From DATJPD01 sp036394195 (GTDB lineage: Bacteria > Pseudomonadota > Alphaproteobacteria > CACIAM-22H2), in assembly GCA_036394195.1 (NCBI GenBank), contig DASWFO010000118.1:1-42289 (forward strand): a stretch of DNA of 42,289 nt, given 5' to 3'. This document shows positions 1-8,103 of this stretch, one piece after another. Below the pieces are notes generated by a model. The model ran no database searches and had not been told where the DNA came from. It was given only the letters and a program-made list of their open reading frames with translations. Every line of letters starts with the position of its first letter. The first letter of the stretch is position 1. A program made the translations under genes and the position numbers.

Positions 1-118
1 GCCGGAGCGCCTGCAGCCCGAGCAGCGACAACAGCCCCGGATCGCCGGGGCCGGCGCCGACGAGCCACACCCAGCCCGGCTCGAGGTCCGGCAGCCGAAA
101 CGGCAGGCGATCGATCAT
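1..118 (-). CDS. cobA: Uroporphyrinogen-III C-methyltransferase, N-terminal fragment
   Basis: Only the first 39 codons lie in the window; the gene runs off the left edge. The fragment contains VWLVGAGPGDPGLLSLLG, the glycine-rich SAM-binding opening of the tetrapyrrole methylase fold. That opening followed by this spacing is typical of SUMT (CobA/CysG), which methylates uroporphyrinogen III at C2 and C7 to give precorrin-2 in the cytoplasm. The start is the ATG whose complement is at 116-118. It is transcribed away from the nadX-like gene, so the 85-base gap at 119-203 is a divergent promoter region. Another methylase of the same fold cannot be excluded from so short a piece, but CobI, CobJ, CobL and CobM are already present here, leaving CobA as the missing member. 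Confidence 0.8.
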   Translation of the reverse strand, partial: MIDRLPFRLPDLEPGWVWLVGAGPGDPGLLSLLGLQALR

Positions 119-148
119 GGCCGCGAGCCTAGCCGAAGCGGCAGGCTG

Positions 149-177
149 TTGCACCACGGCGAAGACCGAACCATAAA
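149..177 (+). promoter_or_regulatory. Candidate sigma-70-type promoter for nadX-cbiD-cobK
   Basis: TTGCAC at 149-154 and CATAAA at 172-177 are separated by 17 bases. Transcription would start near 184, about 20 bases before the GTG start at 204. The -35 box matches consensus only at TTG, so this is a plausible but unproven promoter. Confidence 0.35.
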
Positions 178-203
178 GGCATCTCAACCGACCGGAGGAT
201 GGC

Positions 204-1013
204 GTGGGTAAGACGTTGCGCGTGGGATTGGCGGGCCTGGGCGCCGTCGGCATGGCCGTGGCCAAGCGACTCGAGACTGGGATTCCGGGCCTCAGCCTGA
301 CCGCGGTCGCGGTGCGCGACGTCGCCAAGGCCAAGCGCGGCCTGCCCCGGATCGGCGCCGGCATCGAAGTGACCGAGCCGCAGGGTCTGGCTGCCCTTTG
401 CGACGTGGTGGTCGAGGGCCTGCCGCCGGCGTTGTTCATGGCCGTCGCCGAACCGGCGATCGCCGCCGGTCGCATCTTCATGCCGCTCAGCGTCGGCCAG
501 CTTCTGGTTCATCCGCAGTTGATCGACCGCGCCCGCGAGACCGGCGCACGCATCCTGGTGCCGACCGGGGCGTTGCTCGGCCTCGATGCGGTACGCGCCG
601 CCGCTGAAGGCGAGATCCGCGAGGTGAAGATGGTGACCCGCAAGCCGCCGGCCGGGCTGGAGGGTGCTCCCTATCTGCGCGAGCGCGGTATTTCGCTGGT
701 GGGCCTCAATGCGCCGCGCAAGGTCTTCGACGGCACGGCGCGCGAAGGGGCGCGCGGCTTCCCCGCCAACGTCAACGTGGCGGCGGCGCTGAGTCTCGCC
801 GGCATTGGTCCCGACCGCACGCGGCTCGAGATCTGGGCGGACCCGGGCATCGACCGCAACATCCATCGCATCGAGGTGGATGCCGACAGCGCCCGCTTCT
901 CGCTGCAGATCGAGAACGTCCCGTCGGAGAATCCGAAGACCGGCCGCATCACGCCGCTCAGCGCCATCGCGGCTTTGCGCGGCTTGGTCTCCGAGCTGCG
1001 CGTCGGCACCTGA
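204..1013 (+). CDS. nadX: L-aspartate dehydrogenase-like oxidoreductase (NadX family)
   Basis: This 269-residue protein matches the aspartate dehydrogenase family in length and layout. An N-terminal Rossmann dinucleotide site (GLAGLGAVG, residues 8-16) is followed by the C-terminal DUF108-type catalytic domain, with a conserved NVNVAAALSLAG segment and DPGIDRNIH ending in the probable catalytic His221. Known members oxidise L-aspartate to iminoaspartate/oxaloacetate with NAD(P), for NAD synthesis or amino-acid breakdown. The GTG start is chosen because GGAGG lies at 194-198, five bases upstream; the nearer ATG at 199 is out of frame. It leads a plus-strand run with cbiD, 23 bases after its stop. 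A NAD role, a B12-linked role, or service to the downstream amino-acid island are all possible; the sequence does not decide. Confidence 0.8.
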   Translation: MGKTLRVGLAGLGAVGMAVAKRLETGIPGLSLTAVAVRDVAKAKRGLPRIGAGIEVTEPQGLAALCDVVVEGLPPALFMAVAEPAIAAGRIFMPLSVGQLLVHPQLIDRARETGARILVPTGALLGLDAVRAAAEGEIREVKMVTRKPPAGLEGAPYLRERGISLVGLNAPRKVFDGTAREGARGFPANVNVAAALSLAGIGPDRTRLEIWADPGIDRNIHRIEVDADSARFSLQIENVPSENPKTGRITPLSAIAALRGLVSELRVGT

Positions 1014-1036
1014 ATCTTCATCTTTGCGGAGGTCTC

Positions 1037-2179
1037 GTGGGCGATCCCGCCGATCCGGACTCTGAAGCGGACGGCGAGATCGCGCCGGAGACTGGCGCGG
1101 GCCGCGAGCTGCGCCGCGGCTGGACCACGGGCGCCTGCGCCGCTGCGGGCGCCCGCGCCGCCGCCGAAGCGCTGCTGACCGGGCGCTTCCCCGATCCGGT
1201 GACCATCGTCCTGCCGCAGGGCCAGCGGCCGGCGTTTCCGCTGGCACAGGCCGAGCTGGCGCCGGGCCGCGCCACCGCCGGTGTCACCAAGGATGCCGGC
1301 GACGATCCCGACGTCACGCACGGGGCGTTGATCCTGACCACGGTCGAGCGCGGGGCTGCGGGCAGCGATATCGTCTTTCGTGCCGGCGAGGGTGTCGGCA
1401 CCGTGACGCGCGCCGGCCTCACGCTTGCGGTCGGCGAGCCCGCGATCAATCCGGCGCCGCGGGCGCAAATCCGCCAGGCGCTGGCCGACGCCGTGGCGGT
1501 GGCCGGCGGCGATCCGGGGCAGCTCGATTTCATCGTCACCGTGGCGATTCCCGGCGGCGCGCGGCTGGCCGAAAAAACCTTGAACGCGCGGCTCGGCATC
1601 GTCGGCGGACTGTCGGTGCTGGGGACCAGCGGCATCGTTGTGCCCTATTCCTGCGCCGCCTGGATCCACTCGATCCATCGCGGCATCGACGTGGCGCGCG
1701 CCGCCGGCCTATCGCATCTCGCCGCCGCGACCGGCTCGACCTCCGAGGCGGCGGTGAAGGCGATGTATGAGCTCGACGAGATCGCGCTGATCGACATGGG
1801 CGACTTCGCCGGCGGCACCCTCAAATATCTGCGCAATCATCCGGTGCCGCGGCTCACTGTGGCCGGCGGCTTCGGCAAGCTGACGAAGCTCGCGGCCGGG
1901 CATCTCGATCTGCATTCCGGCCGCTCGCGCGTCGATGGCGGGTACCTGTCGGCGCTTCTGGCCGACCTCGGCGCCGCGCGCGAGATTGTCGCCGGCGCGG
2001 CTGCGGCGCAGTCCGCCGGCGAGGTGCTGCACGTGGCGTCGGCCGCCGGCTTGCCGCTGGCGGCGACCGTGGCCGCCCGGGCGCGCGAGGTGGCGCTGGC
2101 GACGCTCGCCGGAGGTATCGCGGTCGACGTCGCGGTGTTTGACCGGCAGGGCAATCTCATCGGCCACGCCGGCCCGTGA
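1037..2179 (+). CDS. cbiD: Cobalt-precorrin-5B C1-methyltransferase
   Basis: The 380-residue protein carries the CbiD hallmark RRGWTTGACAAAGA at residues 26-39, and later the family-type NPAPRAQI and GTSGIVVPYS stretches. CbiD methylates C1 of the contracted corrin ring, the step that CobF performs in the classical aerobic route. It starts with GTG at 1037, with GGAGG at 1028-1032. Its stop overlaps the GTG of cobK as GTGA, so the two are translationally coupled. CbiD together with CbiG and CbiX in this locus indicates the cobalt-early chemistry. The first 25 residues are acidic, variable and outside the conserved domain. Confidence 0.93.
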   Translation: MGDPADPDSEADGEIAPETGAGRELRRGWTTGACAAAGARAAAEALLTGRFPDPVTIVLPQGQRPAFPLAQAELAPGRATAGVTKDAGDDPDVTHGALILTTVERGAAGSDIVFRAGEGVGTVTRAGLTLAVGEPAINPAPRAQIRQALADAVAVAGGDPGQLDFIVTVAIPGGARLAEKTLNARLGIVGGLSVLGTSGIVVPYSCAAWIHSIHRGIDVARAAGLSHLAAATGSTSEAAVKAMYELDEIALIDMGDFAGGTLKYLRNHPVPRLTVAGGFGKLTKLAAGHLDLHSGRSRVDGGYLSALLADLGAAREIVAGAAAAQSAGEVLHVASAAGLPLAATVAARAREVALATLAGGIAVDVAVFDRQGNLIGHAGP

Positions 2180-2949
2180 CGACGGAGTCCGCCCGCAAGC
2201 GCCGCCTGCTGATTCTCGGCGGCACGACCGAGGCGCGCGAGCTGGCGGCGCTGGCGAGCCGGCATCTCGCCGCCCGGCTCGACGTCATCACCTCGCTCGC
2301 CGGTCGCACGGAAGCGCCGGCGCTCCCCGCCGGCCAAGTGCGGCGCGGCGGGTTCGGCGGCGCCGCGGGTCTTGCTGCGTTCCTCGGCGCCGAGGCGATC
2401 GACTACCTCGTGGACGCGACGCACCCGTTCGCGCGCCGCATCTCCGCCCATGCCGTCGATGCCGCGCGGCGCGCCGGCGTTCCGCACCTGGCGCTGATCC
2501 GACCCGCGTGGCGGCGCACCGCCGGCGATCGCTGGATCGACGTCTCTGATGCGTGGGCGGCGGCCGTCCTTCTGCCGACCTTGGGCCGGCGGGTGTGGCT
2601 GACCGTCGGCAGCGACGACCTCGCCGCGTTCACCAGCCTGCCGGAGACCTGGTTCCTGGTCCGGCGCATCGACCCGCCGTCCAGTCCCCTGCCGCTGCGC
2701 GACGTCGAGCTGATCCTCGGGCGCGGACCGTTCTCCCTCGCCGACGAGCGCCGGCTGCTCGCCGAATATCGGATCGAGGTGCTGGTGTGCCGGGCGAGCG
2801 GTGGTGCCGCCACCGAAGCGAAGCTGGTCGCGGCCCGCGAAGCCGGGTTGCCGGTGATCATGATCCGCCGGCCCGCGCCGGTCGCCGGCGCGGTGGTGGA
2901 GACGCCGGAGGCGGCACTGGCATGGCTGCTGCAGCGGCTGGACGCTTGA
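2176..2949 (+). CDS. cobK: Precorrin-6A / cobalt-precorrin-6A reductase
   Basis: This 257-residue protein has the CobK/CbiJ opening LLILGGTTEARELA (residues 11-24), a Rossmann-like NADPH site. The DATHPFA segment near residue 81 is characteristic of the family. The enzyme reduces the macrocycle of (cobalt-)precorrin-6A to the dihydro form. It starts with GTG inside the stop of cbiD (GTGA overlap), and so is expressed directly behind cbiD. The C-terminal lobe includes VLVCRASGG, another conserved family stretch. Length is normal and no key segment is missing. Confidence 0.93.
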   Translation: MTTESARKRRLLILGGTTEARELAALASRHLAARLDVITSLAGRTEAPALPAGQVRRGGFGGAAGLAAFLGAEAIDYLVDATHPFARRISAHAVDAARRAGVPHLALIRPAWRRTAGDRWIDVSDAWAAAVLLPTLGRRVWLTVGSDDLAAFTSLPETWFLVRRIDPPSSPLPLRDVELILGRGPFSLADERRLLAEYRIEVLVCRASGGAATEAKLVAAREAGLPVIMIRRPAPVAGAVVETPEAALAWLLQRLDA

Positions 2950-3002
2950 CGGGCGGCAGGCGCTGCCGCGTAATGCGCTCGATCTCGAACGGGAGGCGAC
3001 TC

Positions 3003-3602
3003 ATGGTGGGACCGGGCATGCTTGATCGACGGGCCGTCGTGTGGGGACTCGGTGCGGTGAGTGTCTGCGCAGTCGCGGGTGCGACGCGCCGGGCCGCCGC
3101 CGAGATCGATCTCGGCCTCATTCACCGCGTGCCACTGGCGGACGCCGCCGCGCACGGCGATTTCGACAAGTTTCACGCCGCCATGCTCAAGGGCGAGTCG
3201 CCGAACATTGTGGACAACGACGGCCGGACGGCGCTCGAGCTCGCGGTGATCAATGAGCACCTCGACATCGTCGAGGAGATGATCAAGTACAAGGTCAACT
3301 GCAACGCCCGGGACAGGGAGGGCAATACCGCGCTCATGCTGGCCGCCCAACGCGGCTTCGAGCAGATCGCCATCCTCCTCATCCGCGCCAATACCACCGT
3401 GAACCTCGACAACCGCGAGGGGCTGACGGCGCTGACCCTCGCAGCCCAGAACGGCCATCTGCGCGTCGTCGAGCTGCTGGTGAAGTCGGGCGCCGATCTG
3501 ACCATCCAGGACCGCACCGGCCGCTCGGCGTTGGACTGGGCGGAGATGAACAACAAGCAGCAGGTGGTCAATTTCCTGCGGAAGGTCGGCGCGAAGTCCT
3601 GA
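3003..3602 (+). CDS. Exported ankyrin-repeat protein
   Basis: This 199-residue protein begins with a probable export signal: DRRAVVWGLG with a twin arginine and a hydrophobic stretch ending near ATRRAAAE (about residue 34). Four to five ankyrin repeats follow, visible as GRTALELAVINEHLDIVEEM, GNTALMLAAQRGFEQIAILL, GLTALTLAAQNGHLRVVELL and GRSALDWAEMNNKQQVVNFL. Ankyrin repeats bind proteins; no catalytic domain is present. The start at ATG 3003 is supported by GGAGG at 2992-2996; the ATG at 2973 has no comparable site. It follows cobK by 53 bases on the same strand and overlaps the 3' end of convergent cobM by 35 bases. No cobalamin role is known for such proteins, so its partner and job are unknown. 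Tat rather than Sec export is inferred. Confidence 0.8.
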   Translation: MVGPGMLDRRAVVWGLGAVSVCAVAGATRRAAAEIDLGLIHRVPLADAAAHGDFDKFHAAMLKGESPNIVDNDGRTALELAVINEHLDIVEEMIKYKVNCNARDREGNTALMLAAQRGFEQIAILLIRANTTVNLDNREGLTALTLAAQNGHLRVVELLVKSGADLTIQDRTGRSALDWAEMNNKQQVVNFLRKVGAKS

Positions 3603-4398
3603 CCGCTTGCGACGGCGTGGCCGCCGTCCGCCGTGGCCGCAGCACGTGGCTGTGATCGGGTGAATAGAGACGGCTGTCGGCGAACGCGCGATGGACGCCG
3701 TTGGGCTGGGCCAGGGTCCGGCCGATCAGGATCAGCGCCGTGCGGGTCAATTTTTCCGTCTTCACCTGGTCTCGGATGTCGGCCAGCGTGCCGCGAATGA
3801 TCTTCTGATCCGGCCAGCTGACCCGCCAGGCGACAATCACCGGGCACTCCGGCCCGTAAGACGGCAGCACGTCGCGGATCACGGCCGCGAGATTGTTGAT
3901 CGACAGATGAATGGCGAGCGTGGCGCCGCTCCGGGCGAGCGCGGCCAGCTCCTCGCCGGGCGGCATCGGCGACGCGCGGACGGCGGTGCGGGTGAGGATC
4001 ACGGTCTGGCAGATGCCGGGCAGGGTGAGCTCGGTGGCCAGTGCCGCGGCGGCGGCGGCGAACGCCGGCACGCCCGGCGTCACGTCGTAGGGAATCCCGA
4101 GCTGGTCGAGGCGCCGCATCTGCTCGGCAATGGCGCCGTACAGCGATGGGTCTCCGGAATGCACGCGCGCCACATCGTGGCCCGATTGATGCGGGGCCGC
4201 CATCTCGGCAATGATCTCCTCCAGGGTCATCGCGGCCGTGTCGATGATCCGGGCATCCTTGCGCGCTTCTGCGATCAATGCCTCGGGCACCAGCGAGCCG
4301 GCATACAGGACCACCGGTGCGGCCCGGATCAGATCGCGGCCGCGCACCGTGATCAGATCCGCGGCCCCCGGTCCGGCGCCGATGAAATGGACGGTCAC
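3568..4398 (-). CDS. cobM: Precorrin-4 / cobalt-precorrin-4 C11-methyltransferase
   Basis: The 276-residue protein belongs to the tetrapyrrole methylase family. It has an N-terminal IGAGPGAADLITVRG (residues 6-20), VHSGDPSLYGA near residues 79-89, and the late YGPECPVIVAWRVSWPDQ segment typical of CobM/CbiF. It transfers methyl from SAM to C11. The start is GTG, overlapping the cbiG-cobJ stop as GTGA. It is the last gene of the minus-strand operon that begins with cbiX. Its C-terminus carries an arginine-rich tail of about 25 residues beyond the usual domain. That tail is read antisense through the last 35 bases of the ankyrin gene and may be dispensable. Confidence 0.94.
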   Translation of the reverse strand: MTVHFIGAGPGAADLITVRGRDLIRAAPVVLYAGSLVPEALIAEARKDARIIDTAAMTLEEIIAEMAAPHQSGHDVARVHSGDPSLYGAIAEQMRRLDQLGIPYDVTPGVPAFAAAAAALATELTLPGICQTVILTRTAVRASPMPPGEELAALARSGATLAIHLSINNLAAVIRDVLPSYGPECPVIVAWRVSWPDQKIIRGTLADIRDQVKTEKLTRTALILIGRTLAQPNGVHRAFADSRLYSPDHSHVLRPRRTAATPSQAVRTSRRPSAGN

Positions 4399-6206
4399 TT
4401 TTTACTCCCACCGTCCCGCTTGGCGGCATAACCGCGCGGCGTGTACATGCGGATGTCCCCGGCGATCTCGACCAGGCGGGTTTGCGAGCTGCCTATCATC
4501 ACCAAGGTCAGCATGTCGACCCGCCGCAGCCAGTCGCCTCCGAGGGTCTCGATTTCGGTTTCCTCGCCTTCGCGGCCGACATTGCGGGCGAGCAGGACTG
4601 GGGTGTCGGGCGAGCGATGCTCCAGCAGGATGTCGCGGGCGCGGGCGAGCAGTTCGCGCCGCTGCGTCGACGCGGGATTATAGAGGGCGATGACGAAATC
4701 TCCGGCGGCGGCGGCGCGCAGGCGTTGTTCGATGGCGGGTCGCGGCGTCAGCAGGTCGGACAGCGAGATGGCGCAGAAATCGTGACCGAGCGGTGCGCCG
4801 GCCTGGGCCGCGGCGGCGAGCAGGGCGGACACGCCGGGGATCACCCGGACGTCGAGCCGGCGCCACGCAGGGATTTTGCCGCGTTCGATCAGCTCGAACA
4901 CCAGGGACGCCAGGCCGTACACGCCGGCGTCCCCCGAAGAGACCAGGGCGACGGTGCAGCCGCGCGCGGCGAGATCGACCGCGACGCGCGCGCGCACCTC
5001 TTCCTCGCCGAGGCCGCTTTCGTGCAGTGCCTTGCCGGCGGTGAGGTCCTGGACCAGCGCCAGGTAGAGCCCATAGCCGACGACGTTGGTGGCCGAGCGG
5101 ATCGCCGACTCGGCATCCGGCGTGCGCCACGCCGCGTGTCCGGGGCCGATCCCCACGATCGACAGCTTGCCGCGCGGCCGGCCGACGGCTTCGGCATCGA
5201 TGGCCCTGGCGGCGCGCGCGATGGCGCAGGTGGCGCGCGCCGCCTTGACCTTGGGGACGGCCAGTGTTCCACCGGGACCTGCCGCCGCGAGGGAAGCGGC
5301 CTCGGCGACGCCGGGCACGCCGACCGCCTGTTCCACGATCGGAGACGGGTTGCGCAGCCGCGGCGCTTCGGCCGCCAGCTGCGTTGCGTCGAAGAAGCGC
5401 AGGGGCACGTCGAACGTCTGCGCCAACTCATGCATCGCCGCTTCGTCTTCCTTGAGGTCGATGGTCGCTAGGCAGGCCACCGCCAACGGCGACAGGTCGT
5501 GCTGCTTCAGCGTGTCGCGCACCAGCGCCTCGAGCTCCGCGGTCGCGATGTCGCGCTCGCTGCCGATGCCGACCGCCAGCACCGGCGGGTGCAGCACCAG
5601 GGTCTCGGCGTCGCCGGTGAGCGCCTGGTCGGTGACGACGATCGACAGTCGCGCGGTGCCGCTGAATGTCCGTCGGCTGCTCAGCCAGCCTGCGTCGCCG
5701 GTCTCGACCTTCAGCGCCACAGGCTCGTTTGCCAGCAGGGCCGCCGTGATCGCCTTGGCGGTGCGCGGGTTGGCGACGCGCCAGCCGGGCGGCGGCGCAT
5801 CCAGCGCAAATCCCAGCGACACGTCGCCAGCGGTCGTCAGGGCGGCGCCGATGCCGAGCTCGTCGGCGATCCGCTGCGCCAGATCGTTGGCACCGCGATG
5901 GCCGCCGAGCAGCGGCACCACGGCACTGCCGTTGTCGGCGACGGCGATCACCGGCGGCTCCTCGCGCTTGTCGGCGAGCAGCGGGGCCAACACCCGGATC
6001 AGGATCCCCGCCGCGCAGATGCCGACGATCGGCTCGCCCGCCTGGAACAGGCGTCGCAGATGATCGGCCGTGTCAACAAACTCGAGATCGGCGCCAATCA
6101 CCCGTGGATCGAGGCCGTGCACCCGCGAGCCCGGCAATCCAGCCTGGATGCGACGCGCGAGGTCGGCGCCGGTCTGGGTCAGCGCGATCAGGGCCGGGCC
6201 GGTCAT
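4395..6206 (-). CDS. cbiG-cobJ: Fused cobalt-precorrin-5A hydrolase (CbiG) and precorrin-3B C17-methyltransferase (CobJ)
   Basis: One 603-residue reading frame contains two enzymes. Residues 1 to about 332 are CbiG: an N-terminal half with IVGICAAGILIR and LLGGHRGANDLA (99-110), then the CobE-like half beginning LAVGIGSERDI at about 210. CbiG opens the lactone and removes the two-carbon fragment. Residues about 346-603 are CobJ/CbiH: LSIVGIGPGH, VSSGDAGVYGLA, VIPGVSALLAAAAQAGAPLG and IALYNPAS. That half methylates C17 with ring contraction. The linker is alanine-rich. The ATG at 6206 overlaps the cobI stop (ATGA). The fusion joins consecutive ring-contraction chemistry. CbiG implies a cobalt-containing substrate, so the CobJ half probably works as CbiH, without a CobG oxygenase. 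Confidence 0.93.
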   Translation of the reverse strand: MTGPALIALTQTGADLARRIQAGLPGSRVHGLDPRVIGADLEFVDTADHLRRLFQAGEPIVGICAAGILIRVLAPLLADKREEPPVIAVADNGSAVVPLLGGHRGANDLAQRIADELGIGAALTTAGDVSLGFALDAPPPGWRVANPRTAKAITAALLANEPVALKVETGDAGWLSSRRTFSGTARLSIVVTDQALTGDAETLVLHPPVLAVGIGSERDIATAELEALVRDTLKQHDLSPLAVACLATIDLKEDEAAMHELAQTFDVPLRFFDATQLAAEAPRLRNPSPIVEQAVGVPGVAEAASLAAAGPGGTLAVPKVKAARATCAIARAARAIDAEAVGRPRGKLSIVGIGPGHAAWRTPDAESAIRSATNVVGYGLYLALVQDLTAGKALHESGLGEEEVRARVAVDLAARGCTVALVSSGDAGVYGLASLVFELIERGKIPAWRRLDVRVIPGVSALLAAAAQAGAPLGHDFCAISLSDLLTPRPAIEQRLRAAAAGDFVIALYNPASTQRRELLARARDILLEHRSPDTPVLLARNVGREGEETEIETLGGDWLRRVDMLTLVMIGSSQTRLVEIAGDIRMYTPRGYAAKRDGGSKK

Positions 6207-6901
6207 GACGGGGAGCGCTGCCGGCGCACCAGGATCAGCGAGAAATACGGCACGGCCGCCGGGTCGACCTCGGCGAGGGAGGGTGTGCGTTCGGTCGTCA
6301 TGCTCGCATGCTCGACGTAGCGCGCCGCCGATGCAAGCCCCAGCCGGACAAGAAGCTCGCGAACCCGGGCAAAATGGCGGCCCAGCTTGACGATCGCGGC
6401 GGCGTCCGCCTGCGCCAGCCGACATTCGATCTCCGCATCGGGGAGCGGGGCCGGAATCACCGCCAGCGTCTCGTTGCGCGCCACCATCGGCGCGCCGAGC
6501 GCGGCGGCCGCCGCCGACACCGATGTGACGCCGGGGACCACCACCACCTCGTGTGCGGCGGCCAGCCGCGCGAAGAGATACATGAACGAGCCATAGAAGA
6601 ACGGGTCGCCCAGGCACAGCACGGCCACGTCGCGGCCGGCGGCTAGATGCCCGCCGATCTCCGCCGCCGCCTTGGCATACACCTCCTGCGCCGGAAAGCG
6701 GTCGGCGAGTAGCGGCATGCGGATCGCGATCTCGATCTTGTCGGACGAGAGATGCGGTGCGGCGATCTTGCGCGCGAGGCTGTCGCCGGTCTCGGGCGCC
6801 GGATACGCGATCACCGGGCAGGCGCGCAGCAGCCGCAGACCTTTCAAGGTCAGCAGCTCCGGATCGCCCGGCCCGACGCCGATGCCGTAGACGGTGGCCA
6901 T
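6203..6901 (-). CDS. cobI: Precorrin-2 / cobalt-factor II C20-methyltransferase
   Basis: The 232-residue tetrapyrrole methylase starts VYGIGVGPGDPELLTLKG, the SAM-binding opening typical of CobI/CbiL. It continues with GDPFFYGSFMYLF and VPGVTSVSAAAAALG, both strongly conserved. It methylates C20 of precorrin-2, or its cobalt form, the first committed corrin step. Here CbiX, encoded upstream, could supply the cobalt form. The ATG at 6901 overlaps the cobL stop by one base (TGATG), and the stop overlaps the cbiG-cobJ ATG. An in-frame extension to 7348 lies wholly inside cobL and is not coding. Confidence 0.94.
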   Translation of the reverse strand: MATVYGIGVGPGDPELLTLKGLRLLRACPVIAYPAPETGDSLARKIAAPHLSSDKIEIAIRMPLLADRFPAQEVYAKAAAEIGGHLAAGRDVAVLCLGDPFFYGSFMYLFARLAAAHEVVVVPGVTSVSAAAAALGAPMVARNETLAVIPAPLPDAEIECRLAQADAAAIVKLGRHFARVRELLVRLGLASAARYVEHASMTTERTPSLAEVDPAAVPYFSLILVRRQRSPS

Positions 6902-8103
6902 CAGCGGCGGCTCCACGCCCATTGGGTGATCGGCTTGAGCTCCCGCCAGTTCTGATTTGTTCCCATCTCTTCCATGCGCGCGACCGAGATGCGGACGAGC
7001 ATCCCGCCGTGCCGGCCATGCAGTGCCGCCAGCAGCGCCGCGCTGCCGGCTGTCACCGCATTCGCGACCACGCGACCGCCGGGCCTTACGGCGTCGAGGC
7101 ATCGCTCGATGAGGCCAGGCGTGGACAGTCCGCCGCCAATGAAGATGGCGTCCGGCGCCGGCAAGTCGGCGAGGGCGTCCGGCGCTTCGCCGGCAACAAG
7201 GCGCAGGCCGGGCACGCCCAGGGTGGCGGCGTTGCGTTGGATGTAGTCGCGGCGCGCCGCGTGGCGCTCGATGGCGATCGCGGTGGCGCGCTCGGCGGCG
7301 CGCATCCATTCGATGCCGATCGAGCCGCAGCCGGCGCCGACGTCCCACAGCATCTGGCCCGGGAGCGGCGCCAGGGCGGCCAAGGTCGCGGCGCGGACCT
7401 GGCGCTTGGTGAGCTGGCCATCGTTCAGAAACACGCTATCGGGCAGTCCCGGAACCCGCGGGAGGATGACGGCCTCGGGCCCCGGGATGCAGATCACCGC
7501 GATGATGTTGAGATCGGCGCCCGGCTCGTGCGCCCAGCTCTCGGCGGTGCCCTCGATCCGCCGCTCCTTCGGGCCGTCCAGATGCTCGTGCACGATCAGG
7601 CGACTCGGGCCCCAGCCGCGCGCCGTGAGATAGTCGGCGACCGCGCGCGGCATGTGCCGATCCTCGGAAAGGGCGAGCAGGCGCTGCCCGGGCGTCAGGT
7701 TCAGCGCCAGCATGTCCAGCGGGCGGCCATGCAGCGAGATCGTCGCCGTGTCGGCGAGCGGCCAGTTCAGCCGCGCCGCGGCGAGGCTGAACGCGCCGAC
7801 ATGCGGCAGCACGATCATGTCCTCAGGGGCGACGTGCTGGCTGAGCGTTGGGCCGATCCCGAACCACATCGGATCGCCGCTCGCCAGCACCACGACGCGC
7901 CGGCCGCGCCACGCCAGGATCTTCGGCAGCGTGTCCTGCAGCGGCGACGTCCAGGTCAGACGCTCGGCGGACGACGGTGGGATCATGGCGAGATGGCGCT
8001 GGCCGCCGACCAGCAGCTCCGCGCGTTGGACTCGCTCGCGCGCGGCCGCCGACAAGCCCGCGGTGCCGTCCTCGCCGATCCCGATAACGGACAGCCAGCT
8101 CAC
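6901..8103 (-). CDS. cobL: Precorrin-6B C5,C15-methyltransferase (decarboxylating)
   Basis: This 400-residue bifunctional enzyme combines two domains. The N-terminal CbiE-like methylase (WLSVIGIGEDG; VVVLASGDPMWFGIG) methylates C5. The C-terminal CbiT-like SAM domain (LLWDVGAGCGSIGIEW-type motif, written here MLWDVGAGCGSIGIEWMR) methylates C15 and decarboxylates the ring-C acetate. It starts at GTG 8103, overlapping the cobH stop as GTGA. The longer in-frame start at 8127 would sit inside cobH and lacks support. The position between cobH and cobI fits a co-translated corrin-methylation operon. Both halves look intact, including FIGGG in the CbiT half. Confidence 0.95.
   Translation of the reverse strand: MSWLSVIGIGEDGTAGLSAAARERVQRAELLVGGQRHLAMIPPSSAERLTWTSPLQDTLPKILAWRGRRVVVLASGDPMWFGIGPTLSQHVAPEDMIVLPHVGAFSLAAARLNWPLADTATISLHGRPLDMLALNLTPGQRLLALSEDRHMPRAVADYLTARGWGPSRLIVHEHLDGPKERRIEGTAESWAHEPGADLNIIAVICIPGPEAVILPRVPGLPDSVFLNDGQLTKRQVRAATLAALAPLPGQMLWDVGAGCGSIGIEWMRAAERATAIAIERHAARRDYIQRNAATLGVPGLRLVAGEAPDALADLPAPDAIFIGGGLSTPGLIERCLDAVRPGGRVVANAVTAGSAALLAALHGRHGGMLVRISVARMEEMGTNQNWRELKPITQWAWSRR

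Noticed and set aside
140..156. A GGCAGGCTGTTGC sequence resembling a sigma-54 promoter before nadX
   Set aside because: The GG and GC elements are nine bases apart rather than the required ten, and TGGCACG is poorly matched.
129..1247. A 372-codon minus-strand frame opposite the nadX-like gene and cbiD
   Set aside because: The translation is low-complexity Arg/Asp/Gly-rich and mirrors the codon bias of the real plus-strand genes.
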